Below, piece by piece: positions 63,672 to 64,000 of a DNA stretch of 64,000 nt (the stretch's first letter is position 1; every line of letters starts with the position of its first letter). Made by a program: the position numbers and the translations under genes. The DNA lies in assembly GCF_014203545.1 (NCBI RefSeq), contig NZ_JACHJG010000003.1, positions 558,001 to 622,000 of the forward strand, given 5' to 3'. Source of the stretch: Streptomyces netropsis. GTDB taxonomy: Bacteria > Actinomycetota > Actinomycetes > Streptomycetales > Streptomycetaceae. The notes beneath the pieces were generated by a model. That model did not search any database and had not been told where the DNA came from. It saw only the letters and a list, made by a program, of their open reading frames with translations.

Positions 63672-63965
63672 TCAGGTGGCGGGCTTGCCCTCGGGCACGG
63701 CGCCCTTGGTCATGTTGGTGGCGGTGGTCTGGACGGTCTTGCCGCCCCGCCCCGCACCACCCTGGTCCGGGCTCGCCGGGGTCTCCTCGAAGTCCACCTT
63801 CTTCATGTGCTTGTTCATGCTCTTCATCAGCAGCCATACGGCACCGCCGATGAGGGCGAAGACGATGAAACCGAGCACACCGGGAGTGACCTTGTTCTTG
63901 TCCAGGTCATCAGCGGCGAACGGCACCAGGTGGGTGACGGCGAGGGAAGCGGTCGCGCTCATCAT
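63672..63965 (-). CDS. Small membrane protein downstream of a probable mca gene
   Basis: 97 residues (ATG 63965 or 63962). After TASLAVTHLVPFAADDLDKNKVTPG comes one helix (VLGFIVFALIGGAVWLLMKSM), then a charged, Gly/Lys-rich tail (KHMKKVDFEETPASPDQGG). The start lies four bases after the stop of the gene entering from the right edge, so translation is probably coupled. Family unknown to me; position next to mca is conserved as far as I recall. Confidence 0.75.
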   Translation of the reverse strand: MMSATASLAVTHLVPFAADDLDKNKVTPGVLGFIVFALIGGAVWLLMKSMNKHMKKVDFEETPASPDQGGAGRGGKTVQTTATNMTKGAVPEGKPAT

Positions 63966-63969
63966 GGGG

Positions 63970-64000
63970 TCAATTGTTGCGGATGCCCGCGAAGAGGTCG
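63970..64000 (-). CDS. 3-prime end of a minus-strand gene, probably mycothiol conjugate amidase
   Basis: Partial at the right edge. The last nine codons read DLFAGIRNN before TGA at 63970-63972. DLFAGI is how I recall the end of actinobacterial Mca (mycothiol S-conjugate amidase), which fits the gene order, but ten codons are too few to be sure. Confidence 0.4.
   Translation of the reverse strand, partial: DLFAGIRNN

Overview
The window is high-GC actinobacterial chromosome, almost certainly Streptomyces. The grounds are the very strong third-position GC bias, frequent GTG starts, a Wbl protein, SpoIIE-type phosphatase, OxyR/AhpC/AhpD, GTP-dependent PEP carboxykinase, very rare TTA codons, and a gene order (glpX, wblI, fumB, fumC and onward to a probable mca at the right edge) that from memory resembles the S. 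coelicolor core. I see no insertion sequence, prophage, CRISPR array, rRNA or tRNA.

Layout. 1-14 kb: DUF4245 protein, class II fructose bisphosphatase, WblI, a DUF1707 protein, iron-sulfur fumarase (fumB), a secreted SGNH/lectin hydrolase, iron-free fumarase (fumC), a DUF402 protein, a TTA-containing methyltransferase, a GAF/SpoIIE/HATPase regulator and a catalase. 14-29 kb: a bifunctional penicillin-binding protein, an SPFH membrane protein coupled to a ribbon-helix-helix protein, divergent oxyR and ahpCD, an AI-2E family permease, a secreted lytic transglycosylase-like protein, PIN-PhoH ATPase, cis-prenyltransferase, aldo/keto reductase, and a Cmx-type efflux pump with its TetR neighbour. 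29-42 kb: a complete Tad (Flp pilus) locus on the minus strand. It holds prepilin peptidase, pilin, TadA/B/C, CpaB, a CpaE-TadE fusion, TadE and TadG proteins, an OmpA-domain protein, a lipoprotein, a large secreted protein and a zinc-ribbon protein. A DUF192 gene lies inside it on the other strand. 42-47 kb: secreted chitinase with a DasR-like site, S1 protease and M14 carboxypeptidase. 46.5-52 kb: a D-amino-acid catabolic cluster (RidA, IclR regulator, PfkB kinase, DSD1-type PLP enzyme, N-acyl-D-amino-acid deacylase). 52-64 kb: aminotransferase, small helical protein, PEP carboxykinase, HlyIII protein, TetR regulator, DUF255 thioredoxin-like protein, a 1116-residue STAND/TPR ATPase with an N-terminal membrane segment, and a small membrane protein following a probable mca end.

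Logic. Central carbon genes (glpX, two fumarases, pckG, aminotransferase) are mixed with oxidative-stress, envelope and secreted-hydrolase genes. The least ordinary parts are the Tad locus with its three TTA codons, the SPFH/RHH pair behind a perfect 16-bp palindrome, the D-amino-acid cluster with an operator in the deaminase leader, and the membrane STAND protein behind two DnaA boxes. Every regulatory site is proposed from sequence pattern alone.
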